The notes beneath the pieces are model-generated. The model did no database searches and was not told the origin of the DNA. It saw only the letters and a program-made list of their open reading frames with translations. The position numbers were made by a program, and so were the translations under genes. A stretch of DNA of 64,000 bases from Bradyrhizobium lablabi (GTDB taxonomy: Bacteria > Pseudomonadota > Alphaproteobacteria > Rhizobiales > Xanthobacteraceae): the NCBI RefSeq assembly GCF_018129385.1, contig NZ_JAFCLN010000009.1, positions 62,001 to 126,000 on the forward strand, in the 5' to 3' direction. Of the stretch, positions 43,831-51,754 are shown in pieces (the first letter of the stretch is position 1; each line of letters opens with the position of its first letter).

Positions 43831-45381
43831 TCACACGATCCTCGACGTCTTGCTGCCCCAGTAGCGGTCGCGGAGCAGGCGCTTGTAGAGTTTTCCGGTC
43901 GGCAGCCGCGGCAGCTCGGCCTCGAAGTCGATCGAGCGCGGCACCTTCTGGCGCGACAGCGACTGGCTACAGAAGGCGATCAGCTCCGCGGCGAGCTCGT
44001 CGCACGGCGAAATGCCGGGCATCGGTTGCACCACTGCCTTCACTTCCTCGCCGAGATCGGGATTGGGCACGCCGAACACGGCGGCATCGGCGATCTTGGG
44101 ATGCGTGATCAGGAGGTTCTCGCATTCCTGCGGATAGATGTTCACCCCGCCCGAGATGATCATGAAGGTGGCACGGTCGGTGAGGTAGAGGAAATTGTCG
44201 TCATCGACATAACCGACATCGCCGACCGTGCTCATGCTGCCGTCCGCCGAGCGCGCCTCCTTGGTCTTGGTCGGGTCGTTGAAATATTCGAACGGCGAGG
44301 CGGTCTTGAACCACACCGTGCCGGGCGTTCCCTTCGGGCACGCTTGCATGTTCTCGTCGAGGATATGCAGATCGCCGAGCAGCACGCGGCCGACCGTGCC
44401 GCGATGCGCCAGCCATTCCTGGCTGTTGCAGGCGGTGAAGCCGAGACCCTCGGTGGCGCCGTAATATTCGTGGATGATCGGCCCCCACCATTTGATCATG
44501 TCGTCCTTGACCGCCGCAGGGCAGGGCGCCGCGGCATGGATCGCGATCTCCAGCGAGGAGAGGTCGTAGCGCTGGCGCACCTCTTCCGGCAGCTTGAGCA
44601 GGCGCGAGAACATGGTCGGCACAAGCTGCGTATGGGTGATGCCCCATTGCTCCACGAGTTGCAGGTAGCGCTCGGGATCGAAGCTCTCCATGATGACGAC
44701 GGTGCCGCCCATCCGGATGGTGAGATTGACCGCGGCCTGCGGCGCCGAGTGATAGAGCGGTGCCGGCGACAGGTAGATCATGCCTTCGCGGTACTGCCAG
44801 AGCTTTTGCAGGAAATCGAACAGCGGCAGTTGCTGCGACGGCGGCTGTTCCGGCAGCGGCCGCAAGATGCCCTTGGGACGGCCGGTGGTGCCGGAGGAGT
44901 AGAGCATGGCCGTGCCGTTATATTCGTCGGCGATCGGCGTCTTCGGCAATCCCTTCGTCGCCTGCTCCAGCCCGACGATACGGTCGCTCTCGTCGTCGCC
45001 ATCGGCGACGATGCAGAGCTCGATCCTGGGGCACTCCTTGATCGCCTCGCGGGCGACGTCGAGCTTTGCCTTCGAGGTGATGAGAATGCGCGACTCGCTG
45101 TTGGTCAGGATGTAGGCAAGCTCACCAGGCGTCAGGTAGGAGTTCACGCAGGTGAAATAGAGGCCGGAACGTTCGCCGGCGCCGCAGGCCTCGAGGTAGC
45201 GGCTGTTGTTCTCCATGAAGATCGAATAGTGGTCGAGCCGCTGGAGGCCCTGCTTGCGGAACAGATGCGCCAGCCGGTTGGAGCGCGCCTCCAGTTCGCG
45301 ATAGGTCACGGTCTCACCGGTAGAGGCCATGATGAAGGCGGGTTGCAGCGGACGAAGGTGAGCATGCTTGCCGGTGTACAT
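43831..45381 (-). CDS. Acyl-CoA synthetase (AMP-binding)
   Basis: A 516-residue adenylate-forming ligase. Motifs are MLYSSGTTGRPKGIL (P-loop), EYYGATEG, then DVGYVDDDNFLYLTDRATFMIISGG and the late lysine motif LPRLPTGKLYK. GGAGA precedes the ATG. It activates a carboxylic acid for the pathway suggested by the neighbouring dioxygenase and alcohol dehydrogenase. It is not closely similar to the ligase at 21053, so it probably has another substrate. Confidence 0.88.
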   Translation of the reverse strand: MYTGKHAHLRPLQPAFIMASTGETVTYRELEARSNRLAHLFRKQGLQRLDHYSIFMENNSRYLEACGAGERSGLYFTCVNSYLTPGELAYILTNSESRILITSKAKLDVAREAIKECPRIELCIVADGDDESDRIVGLEQATKGLPKTPIADEYNGTAMLYSSGTTGRPKGILRPLPEQPPSQQLPLFDFLQKLWQYREGMIYLSPAPLYHSAPQAAVNLTIRMGGTVVIMESFDPERYLQLVEQWGITHTQLVPTMFSRLLKLPEEVRQRYDLSSLEIAIHAAAPCPAAVKDDMIKWWGPIIHEYYGATEGLGFTACNSQEWLAHRGTVGRVLLGDLHILDENMQACPKGTPGTVWFKTASPFEYFNDPTKTKEARSADGSMSTVGDVGYVDDDNFLYLTDRATFMIISGGVNIYPQECENLLITHPKIADAAVFGVPNPDLGEEVKAVVQPMPGISPCDELAAELIAFCSQSLSRQKVPRSIDFEAELPRLPTGKLYKRLLRDRYWGSKTSRIV

Positions 45382-45404
45382 TGTTTCTCCAGTCTCTTTT
45401 ATTG

Positions 45405-45454
45405 GAGCATGATCTTTTCGGAAAACCGGTTCCCACTTTTCCGGATCATGCTCT
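45405..45454. repeat. Palindromic repeat family E, copy 3 (canonical)
   Basis: GAGCATGATCTTTTCGGAAA at the left, CCGGATCATGCTCT at the right, around ACCGGTTCCC. On the minus strand it starts TAGAGCATGATCC, and that TAG is the stop codon of the alcohol dehydrogenase (45453-45455). Confidence 0.9.
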
Positions 45455-46628
45455 ACGCGGCCATCAAAAGAATCTCACGAAGCTGCGCCGGCCCGTCGAT
45501 CTTGCGTGGGTTGCGCGGCACCCAGTTCGTGCGCATCGCCTGTTCGGCGATCTGGTCAAAGTGTTCGGGCCCGACGCGGACGTCCTGTAGGCTGCGCGGC
45601 ATGCCGAGTCCCCTGATGAAATCGTCGAGCACGTCGCCGGCATCCTTGCCGGGATGACCCATTGCTTCCGCGACGATCGCCTGACGCTCCGCATTGGCCG
45701 GCTTGTTCCAGCGCATCACGGCGGGCAGCATCACGCAGGAGGTGTAGCCGTGCGGCACGCCGAAGCCGCCGCCCAGCACATAGCCTATGCCGTGGCTCGC
45801 CCCCATCGGCACGCCGCCTGACAACGGCGCCATCGAGAGCCAGGTGCCGATCTGGCAATCCAGCCGCGCCTCGATATCGCCGGCGTCGGCCTTCACGCGC
45901 TGCAAGCCTTGCGTCAGCATCGACAGGCCCTTGATCGCCTGCGCGTCGGAATAAGGATGCGCCTCGCGGGCGCAGATGCCCTCGACGCAATGATCGACGG
46001 CGCGGATGCCGGTGGAGAGGAACAGCCATTCCGGCGTATGCACGGACAGCCAGGGATCGAGGATGGCCGCGCGCGGGATGGTCAGGGCGTGGCGTAGCAT
46101 CTGCTTCACATGCGTGCGTTCGTCGGTGACCCCTGCGATATGGCTGAACTCGCCGCCGGCGATGGTGGTGGGCACGCTGATCTGACGAATGTGAGGGGCT
46201 TTGAGCGGCGGTTCCTCGCCGCCGCGGACGCGGATGGCGTCAATGCCTTCGATGGTGGAGACATCGTTGGCGAGGCAAAGCTGCACGGCTTTCGCGCCGT
46301 CGGTGATCGAGCCGCCGCCGACGGTGACGATCAGGTCGGCCTTGGCGGCGCGGGCCTGGTTGGCGGCGGCGATGACGGCTTCGCGCGGCGTATGCGACGG
46401 CATGTTGTCGAAGGTGCCGGCGCAGCGCTCGCCGATCGCCTGACGGATCTTGTCGATCTCGCCGGTTTCCCGGTTGAGCGTGCCGCTGACCATGAGGAAC
46501 GCGCTGACAGCGCCGAGCCGATCGAGCTGCTCGGGGATGGCCTCGGCCGCATGGCGGCCAAACACGACTTCATCCATGGCGCCGAAGGCGACCCGGCCCT
46601 TGTGCACGCGCTTGTCCTCCCCGGACAT
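45453..46628 (-). CDS. Iron-containing alcohol dehydrogenase / maleylacetate reductase-like
   Basis: A 391-residue group III metal-dependent dehydrogenase. The NAD(P) motif is VTVGGGSITDGAKAV. Metal-binding histidines lie in RAVDHCVEGICAREAHPYSD and GASHGIGYVLGGGFGVPHG, the pattern of maleylacetate reductase (MacA-like) proteins and related iron alcohol dehydrogenases. Maleylacetate reductase would fit chloroaromatic or resorcinol-type degradation together with a TfdA-like dioxygenase, but the ring-cleavage enzyme is not in the window. It is first in a minus-strand series with the synthetase and dioxygenase. Its stop codon lies at a family E repeat edge. Confidence 0.83.
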   Translation of the reverse strand: MSGEDKRVHKGRVAFGAMDEVVFGRHAAEAIPEQLDRLGAVSAFLMVSGTLNRETGEIDKIRQAIGERCAGTFDNMPSHTPREAVIAAANQARAAKADLIVTVGGGSITDGAKAVQLCLANDVSTIEGIDAIRVRGGEEPPLKAPHIRQISVPTTIAGGEFSHIAGVTDERTHVKQMLRHALTIPRAAILDPWLSVHTPEWLFLSTGIRAVDHCVEGICAREAHPYSDAQAIKGLSMLTQGLQRVKADAGDIEARLDCQIGTWLSMAPLSGGVPMGASHGIGYVLGGGFGVPHGYTSCVMLPAVMRWNKPANAERQAIVAEAMGHPGKDAGDVLDDFIRGLGMPRSLQDVRVGPEHFDQIAEQAMRTNWVPRNPRKIDGPAQLREILLMAA

Positions 46629-46705
46629 GGCGGCTTGGCTGCCGCCTTGAGGTGAAGGTTAGCGGAGGAAGTGTGCCGCGTCATGCCTGAAGATGCGCTT
46701 TGGAT

Positions 46706-46746
46706 GGTGGGATGCCAGCCGGGCGACCAATGATCGTCATCCCACC
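46706..46746. repeat. Hairpin-forming inverted repeat between dehydrogenase and metalloprotease genes
   Basis: GGTGGGATG (46706-46714) and CATCCCACC (46738-46746) are perfect 9-bp inverted arms with a 23-nt loop. It lies 52 bp beyond the metalloprotease stop codon on the minus strand and could end its transcript, although no T-run follows. Confidence 0.55.
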
Positions 46747-46798
46747 GACAGGTGGCGGGCCGGGATACGCATCGAGTGTGCGGCAAGCTTTCCGGGTG

Positions 46799-47920
46799 CT
46801 AGATCAGCAGGTCGAGGTGATGTGCGGCGTTGTGGCTGTCGACCAGCATGTTGAGATGATCGCCGGCGATTTGCGCAATGTCCACCCAGGCGTGAAATGG
46901 CGCCGTCAGCGCCGAGAAACCGACATGATCGCCGTCGGCAAAATTGTAATTGGCGAGCTGCGGGATCGGCAGCGGTGCTGAAGACGGCGCCATCGCGCCG
47001 ACGCCAGTAACGGCGAACACAAAGCCGTCGGCGCCCGCGGTGACGGTCAGCGTGCCGCCGGCATGGCCGGCATTGACCGTGCTGATTGTGAGCGCCACAC
47101 CGGCGAAATCGGCCGGCGGAGCCGGCGCGGTGACGCCGATGTGCTCGAAGGAAAATATCTCCGTGCCGTCGGCCTGCGCCACGTCTGATATCGCCGGCAG
47201 CCGCCGTTTGCCATCGGCGAGGCTGGCGTACATCAGGTCGTGAGCGTCCGCCGTGTGGTCGAGCCCGAGTTCGTGGCCCATCTCGTGCATCACGGCGGTC
47301 AATAGATCGAGATGGCCGGCCGCGGCGCTGGCCGGGTCCGCGGACAGGTCGGTGCCGGCGGCATTCCCGGCGTGCGCGAATTCGGAATTGTCGTTGGGCG
47401 TCGGGTCGATGAACCAGCCATGGCCGGCCGCGTCGGCATCGATCTCGATGTGGCCGGCGGTGTGCTTGCCGAGCGCGTCGCCCGCAAGGTCGGCCACGGT
47501 GAAGGCAATGGCTGATAGTTTTGCCAGTTGCGCGGCGGATGCTCCGGCCTGCGCCCATTGCGTGATGGCGGTCGCCACGGCGAAATCGAGTTGGGTCTGG
47601 GTCAGGTGGGCTTCACCCGCGGTCGGCGAAGTGCCCTCGACGCCTCCGTCGGCCGCGCGCAGCGGCGTCGGCGCGGTCGGAAGCGGACATAACATGGACT
47701 GGGGCCTGAGCGCCGAGATGGTGCCCGAAGCATCCGGATAGGCGGTAACGGCCGCATCTGGCGCAAAGAAAATCGGCGGATAGGGCATGCTGGCGGGCGG
47801 GCCAATATAAAGAGAGTGCAACCCTTCGGCGGTGTCGAGCACGAATTGCCCGCTGTCATCGATGTGCAATTTCGGCCGGACCAAAGAGCCGATATACTGC
47901 GCAGGAATGATGGTGGGCAT
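46799..47920 (-). CDS. Matrixin-like zinc metalloprotease
   Basis: A 373-residue protein starting at the ATG complementary to 47918-47920, with GGAGGAG seven bases upstream. HEMGHELGLDH (212-222) is the extended metzincin zinc site, followed by the Met-turn in AHDLMYAS. Residues 100-205, with LTQTQLDFAVATAITQW and DADAAGHGWFIDPTP, resemble the protease modules found in large repetitive surface proteins of bradyrhizobia. The last 110 residues are rich in small residues and end HHLDLLI. There is no Sec signal peptide, so type I secretion through a C-terminal signal is possible. No secretion genes are adjacent. Confident as protease; export is inferred. Confidence 0.82.
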   Translation of the reverse strand: MPTIIPAQYIGSLVRPKLHIDDSGQFVLDTAEGLHSLYIGPPASMPYPPIFFAPDAAVTAYPDASGTISALRPQSMLCPLPTAPTPLRAADGGVEGTSPTAGEAHLTQTQLDFAVATAITQWAQAGASAAQLAKLSAIAFTVADLAGDALGKHTAGHIEIDADAAGHGWFIDPTPNDNSEFAHAGNAAGTDLSADPASAAAGHLDLLTAVMHEMGHELGLDHTADAHDLMYASLADGKRRLPAISDVAQADGTEIFSFEHIGVTAPAPPADFAGVALTISTVNAGHAGGTLTVTAGADGFVFAVTGVGAMAPSSAPLPIPQLANYNFADGDHVGFSALTAPFHAWVDIAQIAGDHLNMLVDSHNAAHHLDLLI

Positions 47921-48336
47921 GGGCACTCCTCCGCTCGCGTTACATCGCGATGCGTGTACGGTTCAGAACGCTTGTTGATTGGCCGGAATTGGAGTTTTTC
48001 GTGGAGTGCGCAGCGCTAGGGCCGGCAACCCAGCCTGCCTTTGTCATGACGCAACACACTCCAACCACCACACACGACGCCAAAGCAATGAATGTTCAAG
48101 AAAGCGATCAGTCAAAACGTTTACGCATCAGCAACCATTACTGCGGCGCAAACCGGAGTCAATGTTGAGGCTTTGTTAACGGTCTTTCGACGCGCGTTAA
48201 CCTTGACGGCGCGGGTGCCGCGCAAGAAGCGGAAGAAGTTTCGTGATCGTCATGGGTCCGTCACATGCGGTTACGGCTGTCATGAGATTGCGATGTCCCG
48301 GATTGGATCAGCGTTTGTCATGTCCTGCCATCGCCG
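47921..48336. other. 416-bp intergenic region upstream of the metalloprotease
   Basis: Probably holds the metalloprotease promoter. An 82-codon frame at 48092-48340 encodes a basic peptide (VPRKKRKKFRDRHG) but lacks a ribosome site, overlaps the next gene's end and has no recognised relatives. No repeat family or other structure was seen. Confidence 0.4.
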
Positions 48337-49200
48337 TTAGGCGCGCAGCAGGAGACTCGCTTCGTCATCTTCGATGCGCTGCCACAGTGCGCGCACCATG
48401 TCCTTCATGACGAGCGCGTCCTGCCAGCGGTCGGACAGTTCGCGCCCGTCGGGGCCGGTGATGGCGTAGGGCGGCGGGCCGAGCTCGCACAAAAATGTCA
48501 GCACCGCATCGGGGCCGGCGCGCTTCCGCCAGGAGCGGATGGCGTATTCCCACCAGCCCATGAACAGGTCGACCCAGCCTTGATGCTGCGGGAAACCAAG
48601 CGAGATCTGGACCTGCTCGCGGCTCGCGATGCGGCCGTGAATGCCCCAGCTATTGTCGAGGATGCGATGGATCAGGCCGTGATTGACCTCGTCGACCGGC
48701 CAGGCGAATTCGCGCCCGACCAGATAGTGCGAGACGTCCGCGGTCAGCCGCAGATCGGGAAACAGGTCGAGCAGATGCAGCGTGAAGAACAGGTCGGTGG
48801 TCATGCGGTCGCGATGGGTTTCCACATGCACGGCAACGCCGGCCTCGTCCGCGAGACGACGCCAGCCCTCGATAAAGGGAATGCAGTCCTCGATCCGGTA
48901 CGGCCGCACGTCCGGTTGCAGGTTGACGTGATCGGCACCCAGCTTCGCCACCAGCTCCAGCACCGGCTTCAGGTCGTCGACATTTTTGGGATAGCACTGC
49001 GCCTGCCAGATCATGCCATGCGGGCGCAGGAAGGACGTGACTTCGGTGGCGAAGGCGGGATCGATGAAACGGACGCCGGCTCCATTGAAGCCGGCGTCGC
49101 GGATCATCTTCAGTTGCGTCTGTAGCGGCCACTCCGCTTCATCCGCCAGCCGCCGCTCCATCGCCCAGAGCGACTGTAGGATGCGGAGTTTTTGCGCCAT
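48337..49200 (-). CDS. Sugar phosphate isomerase/epimerase-like TIM barrel protein
   Basis: A 287-residue AP_endonuc_2/xylose isomerase-like TIM barrel. The segment GVAVHVETHRDRMTTDL supplies the expected metal-binding glutamate, LTADVSHYLVG and QISLGFPQHQGW the later ligands. Family members include sugar and keto-sugar isomerases, epimerases and inosose dehydratases. It is followed on the same strand by none and preceded by an MFS transporter and a PhyH-type dioxygenase, suggesting a carbohydrate-like or polyol catabolic group controlled by the LacI protein at 51755. The exact substrate is unknown. Confidence 0.8.
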   Translation of the reverse strand: MAQKLRILQSLWAMERRLADEAEWPLQTQLKMIRDAGFNGAGVRFIDPAFATEVTSFLRPHGMIWQAQCYPKNVDDLKPVLELVAKLGADHVNLQPDVRPYRIEDCIPFIEGWRRLADEAGVAVHVETHRDRMTTDLFFTLHLLDLFPDLRLTADVSHYLVGREFAWPVDEVNHGLIHRILDNSWGIHGRIASREQVQISLGFPQHQGWVDLFMGWWEYAIRSWRKRAGPDAVLTFLCELGPPPYAITGPDGRELSDRWQDALVMKDMVRALWQRIEDDEASLLLRA

Positions 49201-49238
49201 TGGGCTCTATCTTTTTTGTTTGCATGTCCTCGGGCCCA

Positions 49239-49281
49239 CCCCGCATCAAGTGCGGGGCAGGCTTTTCCGGATCATGCTCTA
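49239..49281. repeat. Hairpin plus truncated family E repeat
   Basis: CCCCGCA-TCAAG-TGCGGGG (49239-49257) is a perfect hairpin. Next to it, CTTTTCCGGATCATGCTCTA (49262-49281) is the right half of family E only. On the minus strand its TAG (49279-49281) is the stop codon of the MFS transporter gene. Confidence 0.75.
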
Positions 49282-50625
49282 GGCCCGCGCTGGCATCGCT
49301 GCGGCGTTGAGCGCACCGTCGGCCGTGTTGTCGACGGTGATATTTTCTTCGTAAGTCTCGGGCCCGAACCAGATCGCGATCACGGTTAGCGCGGCCAGCA
49401 GGGCCGCGTAGCAGGCGACCGGCCACCAGCTTCCGAACGCCGCCACCAGTGCGGCTGCGACGAACGGCGCGGGTCCGCCGGCCAGCAGCGAGCCGAGTTC
49501 GCGCGCGAAGGCAAAGCCCGCGAAGCGCCGCTGCGGCGGGAACAGTTCGGCGAAGTACGCCGCCTGCGGCCCGAACATCGCGGCCGTCACGATAGCACGT
49601 GCGCCGATGAAGGCGACCGCGATCCAGATCCACTCCTTGGTGCCGACCAGCCAGAAGAAGGCGAAGGCCCAGAAGATGCCGAACAGCGCGCCGAACATGT
49701 AGACCGGACGCCGCCCGATGCGGTCGGAGAGCGAGGCAAAGCCGACGATGGTGAAGAGCTCGACCCCGAAAGCCAGCATCAGCGCGCTGAGCGCCTCGGA
49801 TTTCGGTATGCCCAGCGTGGTGATGCAGTAGGAAAGGCCGAATACCGGGAAGAGATAGCCGAGCCCGTTCTCGCCAAGGCGCGAGCCGAGCACCACCAGG
49901 AAGTTGCGCGGATGGCGCTTGAGCGCTTCCACGGCCGGGTTCTTTTCGATCTTGCCGCGCGCGACCACCGCCTCGGTATAGACCGGCGTTTCCGCCACTT
50001 TCATGCGGACATAGATGCCGACCAGGATCAGCAGGAAGCTTGCCAGGAACGGCAGGCGCCAGCCCCACGACATCAGGTCTTCGCGCGGCAGCATCGTCAC
50101 CAGCGCGAACGCTGCCGCCGCAAGCAGATTGCCGACGGAGACGCCGAGCGGCGCAAAGCTGCCCCAGAAGCCGCGACGCTGCGGGGGCGCATTCTCGACC
50201 AGATAAATCACCGCGCCGCCATATTCGGCGCCGGCGCCCAGTCCCTGCACGACGCGCATCGCGACCAGCAGGATCGGCGCCCAGATGCCGATCTGCGAAT
50301 AGGTCGGCAGCACGCCGATCAGCGTGGTGCCGACGCCGATCATCAGCAGCGTTGCCACCAGCACCGGTTTACGCCCGAGCCGGTCGCCGAGAATGCCGAA
50401 CAGGACGCCGCCGAGCGGCCGCACCACAAAGCCGACGCCGAACGTCAGGAACGCCAGCAGCGTGCCGACCACAGGATCGCTTTTGGGAAAGAACAACTCG
50501 CCGAACACCAGCGCGGCGGCGGTGCCGTACAGGAAGAAGTCGTACCATTCGAGCGCGGAGCCGATGCTGGCGGCAAGGATCACGCGCAGGCGCGAACGGC
50601 TGTCATGGGCGGTAATGTCAGTCAT
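49279..50625 (-). CDS. MFS transporter, metabolite:H+ symporter (MHS) family
   Basis: A 448-residue membrane protein with about 12 transmembrane segments. ASIGSALEWYDFFLYGTAAAL is the start typical of ProP/KgtP-like symporters (MHS family); DRLGRKPVL is the motif between helices 2 and 3, and SWGWRLPFLASF is another family mark. It imports a carboxylate, betaine or similar solute with protons. It lies between the PhyH-type dioxygenase and the isomerase-like gene on the same strand. Its last codons abut a truncated family E repeat. Confidence 0.87.
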   Translation of the reverse strand: MTDITAHDSRSRLRVILAASIGSALEWYDFFLYGTAAALVFGELFFPKSDPVVGTLLAFLTFGVGFVVRPLGGVLFGILGDRLGRKPVLVATLLMIGVGTTLIGVLPTYSQIGIWAPILLVAMRVVQGLGAGAEYGGAVIYLVENAPPQRRGFWGSFAPLGVSVGNLLAAAAFALVTMLPREDLMSWGWRLPFLASFLLILVGIYVRMKVAETPVYTEAVVARGKIEKNPAVEALKRHPRNFLVVLGSRLGENGLGYLFPVFGLSYCITTLGIPKSEALSALMLAFGVELFTIVGFASLSDRIGRRPVYMFGALFGIFWAFAFFWLVGTKEWIWIAVAFIGARAIVTAAMFGPQAAYFAELFPPQRRFAGFAFARELGSLLAGGPAPFVAAALVAAFGSWWPVACYAALLAALTVIAIWFGPETYEENITVDNTADGALNAAAMPARA

Positions 50626-50680
50626 GGTCTCCCCCGTTATGAATTATTGTCGTTGTCTTAGTGGTCGTACTCTTTGGTTG

Positions 50681-50730
50681 AGCATGATCCTTTCGGAAAA
50701 CCGGTTCCCACTTTTTCCGGGATCATGCTC
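50681..50730. repeat. Palindromic repeat family E, copy 4
   Basis: GAGCATGATCCTTTCGGAAA at the left, CCGGGATCATGCTC at the right. It lies between the MFS start and the PhyH-type gene end, and here it does not touch a stop codon. Confidence 0.88.
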
Positions 50731-50733
50731 GGA

Positions 50734-50770
50734 AAGAGAAACGCGCCCGGGGGCTGGCTCGGGCGCGTCT
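50734..50770 (-). terminator. Rho-independent terminator after the PhyH-type dioxygenase
   Basis: ACGCGCCCG (50741-50749) pairs with CGGGCGCGT (50760-50768). Read on the minus strand the stem is followed by TTCTCTTTCC, a T-rich tract. It lies about 10 bp beyond the dioxygenase stop codon. Confidence 0.65.
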
Positions 50771-50777
50771 CGAAAAC

Positions 50778-51647
50778 TCAGGCTGCTCGGGTGAAGTAGG
50801 ATTTCTTCGAGCTGGCCTGGTTTTCGTAGATTGATCCTTGCCGCTTGGCCGGCGGCAGCGGCATGCGGATCGGCACGTCGGCCATCCGCGGCACGATCAC
50901 GGGATCGCCCGTCAGGAGGCGGCTGTTGAACTCGTCGAAGTCCTTTACGCCGGCCAGTGGCCAGGCGTCGCTGGCGGCGACTTCATAGAGCAGCAGGTTG
51001 CGTGGCCGGTCCGAGGTGTTCTGGGCCGAGCCGTGCAGGGCGCGGACATGATGGAACGACATGCTGCCGGCCTTGCCCATGCAAGGCACCGCGCGCCCGA
51101 TTTCATCCTTGATGGTGTCGGGGTCGATCAGTCCTTCGAAATAGCCGTCCTCGCCGTGGTGATTCCAGACTTCGCGGGTATGCGTACCTGGGGTCACCAG
51201 CATCGGGCCGTTGGCGAGATCGCAATCGTCGAGCAGCACGCCGATCGCGAGTATGTCGTCATTGGTGTGTGGATAGAACGCCCAGTCCTGATGCCACTCG
51301 ACCGGCGAGCCATACTGCGCCGACTTCATGTTGAGCTTCGATCCGTGCAGCCGCAGGCCCGGCCCGATCAGCTTCTTGAGGATGGCGATGACGGGCTCGC
51401 TGCGCACGATCTCGTCGAAGATCGGGTGTACCTTCTGCGGGGCCTTGATGCGGCGGACGCGCGGGTTTTCCGGAGTATGGCCGGGCTCGAGGTCGTAGAC
51501 GTCGGTGTGTTCGGTCGTCTTGGCCGCGCCGGCGACCAGTTCGGCGATTACCGCGCGCACCCTGGCGAGCGTCCCGGCGTCCAGGACCTCGGGGACGACG
51601 ATGACGCCGTCGCGCTTGTAGGCCTGCACTTGTTGTTCTGAAATCAT
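50778..51647 (-). CDS. Phytanoyl-CoA dioxygenase (PhyH) family protein
   Basis: A 289-residue Fe(II)/2-oxoglutarate dioxygenase starting at the ATG complementary to 51645-51647; the frame is open further upstream but crosses the operators. The iron ligands are in EWHQDWAFYPH (HxD) and the later VRALHGSAQNTSDRPRN, with the arginine for 2-oxoglutarate. Bacterial members hydroxylate many small molecules and only rarely phytanoyl-CoA. It diverges from a LacI regulator, and two operator-like sites lie 12-48 bp upstream, so it is probably repressed by that protein. The MFS and isomerase-like genes downstream may share its regulation. Confidence 0.85.
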   Translation of the reverse strand: MISEQQVQAYKRDGVIVVPEVLDAGTLARVRAVIAELVAGAAKTTEHTDVYDLEPGHTPENPRVRRIKAPQKVHPIFDEIVRSEPVIAILKKLIGPGLRLHGSKLNMKSAQYGSPVEWHQDWAFYPHTNDDILAIGVLLDDCDLANGPMLVTPGTHTREVWNHHGEDGYFEGLIDPDTIKDEIGRAVPCMGKAGSMSFHHVRALHGSAQNTSDRPRNLLLYEVAASDAWPLAGVKDFDEFNSRLLTGDPVIVPRMADVPIRMPLPPAKRQGSIYENQASSKKSYFTRAA

Positions 51648-51658
51648 TGGCGGTTCCC

Positions 51659-51674
51659 ATGTTTGCGCTAACAT
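51659..51674. promoter_or_regulatory. LacI-type operator 1
   Basis: ATGTTTGCGCTAACAT is a 16-bp palindrome with a single mismatched pair, built around the central CG typical of LacI-family sites. It is 12 bp upstream of the PhyH-type start codon. Confidence 0.7.
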
Positions 51675-51679
51675 TCCAT

Positions 51680-51695
51680 ATGATTGCGCTAACAT
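51680..51695. promoter_or_regulatory. LacI-type operator 2
   Basis: ATGATTGCGCTAACAT shares TTGCGCTAACAT with operator 1 and lies exactly 21 bp from it, on the same face of the helix. Its left arm is less conserved. Confidence 0.65.
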
Positions 51696-51754
51696 TTGAT
51701 CCAGATCAAGCCGAATCGTGCATAGCTGACAGGTATTGATTAGGGTTCCGACCG

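Noticed and set aside
48092..48340. 82-codon basic small protein
   Set aside because: No ribosome site, overlaps the stop of the isomerase-like gene and shows no recognisable domain.
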